DNA of 64,000 nt from Herbidospora cretacea (GTDB lineage Bacteria > Actinomycetota > Actinomycetes > Streptosporangiales > Streptosporangiaceae). The number at the start of each line of letters is the position of its first letter. Position 1 is the stretch's first letter. The stretch spans positions 1 through 64,000 of the forward strand of contig NZ_BBXG01000019.1 in NCBI RefSeq assembly GCF_001570605.1. Reading direction: 5' to 3'. The notes under the pieces were generated by a model. That model saw only the letters and a list, made by a program, of their open reading frames with translations, had not been told where the DNA came from and did no database searches. Shown here piece by piece: positions 62,878 to 64,000 of the stretch. Made by a program: the position numbers and the translations under genes.

Positions 62878-64000
62878 TCAGGGCCAGGGGTTGCGCTGGC
62901 GCCACAGGTTCTCGTGGCCGGTGCCCGGAGCGCCCTGCTGACGCTCCACCGCCTCGGTCTGGAGGACCAGGTCGAACGCTTCGGCGCGCATGCGGCGGTC
63001 GGCGTACAGGAGAGTGGTGACCCCGGCGCTGAACGGGTTGGTGATGGTGCCGGCGATGATCGCGCCGATGCCGCCGAGGACGGCGGTGATGTAGAACCGC
63101 GTGTCGTCGAACGTGGCGGTCGGGTCGCCGAGCGAGCCGAAGATCGAGAACGGCGCCGAGACCGCCGTGGCGACCAGCCCGGCCACGACCGAGGTCAGCA
63201 GCAGGATCCCGAAGACCCGCCAGAAGTCACCCTTGACCAGCCGGAACGACCGGCTCATCGCCGCGCCGACCCCGATGCCCTCCAGCACGATCGCCGAACT
63301 GGCCAGGCTCAGCTTGGTGTAGAGGAACACCGCCAGGCAGACGCCGCCGACGAACAGGATCAGCCCCAGCACGACCGTCGCGCCGAACGGCAGGCCGGCG
63401 GCGGTCAGCAGGAGCAGCAGCCCCATCGGCACCAGGAAGACGCCGAAGACGATCGCCGACTGGAGCAGCGCCAGCCCGATCAGCGGCAGCACCCGGCCCT
63501 TGGCCATGTCCCACGCCGCGCCGATCGAGATCTTCTCGCCGAAGACGGCCCGCCCGACGATCCCGGTGAGCATGCCGGTCAGCACGACCAGGGCGATGGT
63601 GGTGACGACCGCGCCCAGCAGTGTGCCGCCCAGGAAGGAGAGGGCGGGGCCGAGGATGAGCTCGGGGTTGTCCCGGGCCGTGTCCTCGCTGAGCACCGCC
63701 GCGTCGGCGAAGGCGCCCAGCAGGGGCAGCTGGATCGCCAGCGTGACGATCTCGGCGACGGTCACCACCAGCGCCGAGAGCCCGAGCGTCGCCTTCGGGT
63801 TGGCCCGGATGAACGACACCGCGCCGTTGTAGAGGTCGCCGATCTGCAACGGCCGCAGCGGGATGACCCCCGGCTTGAGCACCGGGGCGCCGTAGTAGCC
63901 GCCGCCGGGCGGCGGCGGGTAGTAGCCGCCGTGCTGGGGCGGCGGGGGCGGCGGGTAGGAGCCGGGGTCGTTGGGTGCGGCCCAGGGACCGGGCGCGCCG
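62878..64000 (-). CDS. Polytopic membrane protein with proline/tyrosine-rich N-terminus (5' end outside window)
   Basis: At least 373 codons are visible; the start is beyond 64000. Residues towards the edge are low-complexity Pro/Gly/Tyr (QHGGYYPPPPGGGYYGAPVL). Then come a region resembling glycerophosphoryl-diester-phosphodiesterase membrane-domain proteins (IPLRPLQIGDLYNGAVSFIR) and about six hydrophobic helices. It heads the visible part of the DUF4129-DUF4350-MoxR-DUF58 operon. Its function is not known. Confidence 0.8.
   Translation of the reverse strand, partial: GAPGPWAAPNDPGSYPPPPPPQHGGYYPPPPGGGYYGAPVLKPGVIPLRPLQIGDLYNGAVSFIRANPKATLGLSALVVTVAEIVTLAIQLPLLGAFADAAVLSEDTARDNPELILGPALSFLGGTLLGAVVTTIALVVLTGMLTGIVGRAVFGEKISIGAAWDMAKGRVLPLIGLALLQSAIVFGVFLVPMGLLLLLTAAGLPFGATVVLGLILFVGGVCLAVFLYTKLSLASSAIVLEGIGVGAAMSRSFRLVKGDFWRVFGILLLTSVVAGLVATAVSAPFSIFGSLGDPTATFDDTRFYITAVLGGIGAIIAGTITNPFSAGVTTLLYADRRMRAEAFDLVLQTEAVERQQGAPGTGHENLWRQRNPWP

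Overview
The window is very GC-rich, densely packed actinobacterial DNA. A WhiB-family regulator, the three F420 biosynthesis genes, two LytR-CpsA-Psr proteins, DUF3499, a DUF58/MoxR/DUF4350/DUF4129 block and many GTG/TTG starts point to a filamentous actinomycete. A Streptosporangiaceae-like host is my inference from general look, not from a database match. No rRNA, tRNA or CRISPR array was found.

Layout. 1-310 is the right end of an IS481-family insertion sequence that abuts the stop codon of a TetR gene. 312-3.0 kb holds a divergent TetR/reductase pair and an LCP ligase. 3.0-13 kb is a cell-envelope polyol-phosphate cassette: glycosyltransferases, a TagB/TagF-like polymerase, an IspD-SDR fusion resembling CDP-ribitol synthases, a nucleotidyltransferase-like/CDP-alcohol phosphotransferase fusion, a DUF5941-like protein, a nucleotidyltransferase, a glycerol-1-phosphate-dehydrogenase-like enzyme and a second CDP-alcohol phosphotransferase. 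13-29.4 kb is more envelope glycan machinery: GT4, GT2 and GT-C enzymes, an acyltransferase with a long repeat tail, a second LCP protein, a flippase-like membrane protein and a sugar-1-phosphate nucleotidyltransferase. 29.4-37.1 kb holds a DNA glycosylase and the F420 genes fbiC, fbiB and fbiA, interrupted by an apparently frameshifted WD40 gene. 37.2-51 kb is a core block: whiB, a large glycosyltransferase, DUF5719, DUF3499, phosphomannomutase, Trm112-like, phosphosugar isomerase, a cation diffusion facilitator, MerR, and two tandem S-adenosylhomocysteine hydrolases of different subtypes. 51.2-64 kb is an RDD/SpoIIM pair and a DUF58-MoxR-DUF4350-DUF4129-membrane-protein operon.

The accessory highlight sits between the convergent SpoIIM and DUF58 genes (53.05-58.88 kb). 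Two degenerate IS982-family copies in the same orientation flank a 1393-residue protein (trypsin-like protease, STAND-type P-loop NTPase, 14 WD40 blades) and a small overlapping gene that resembles the trypsin-co-occurring domain Trypco1. A 10-codon leader ORF overlaps the start of the large gene. The architecture matches predicted NLR-like defence or self/non-self recognition systems.

How the genes work together: phosphomannomutase, the isomerase and the nucleotidyltransferase could supply GDP-mannose or a related sugar nucleotide. GT2, GT4 and GT-C enzymes, the flippase-like protein and the acyltransferase would build and decorate glycans, and the LCP proteins would attach them to peptidoglycan. 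Several genes appear to be transcribed leaderlessly, with a TANNNT box 6-7 nt before the start codon.
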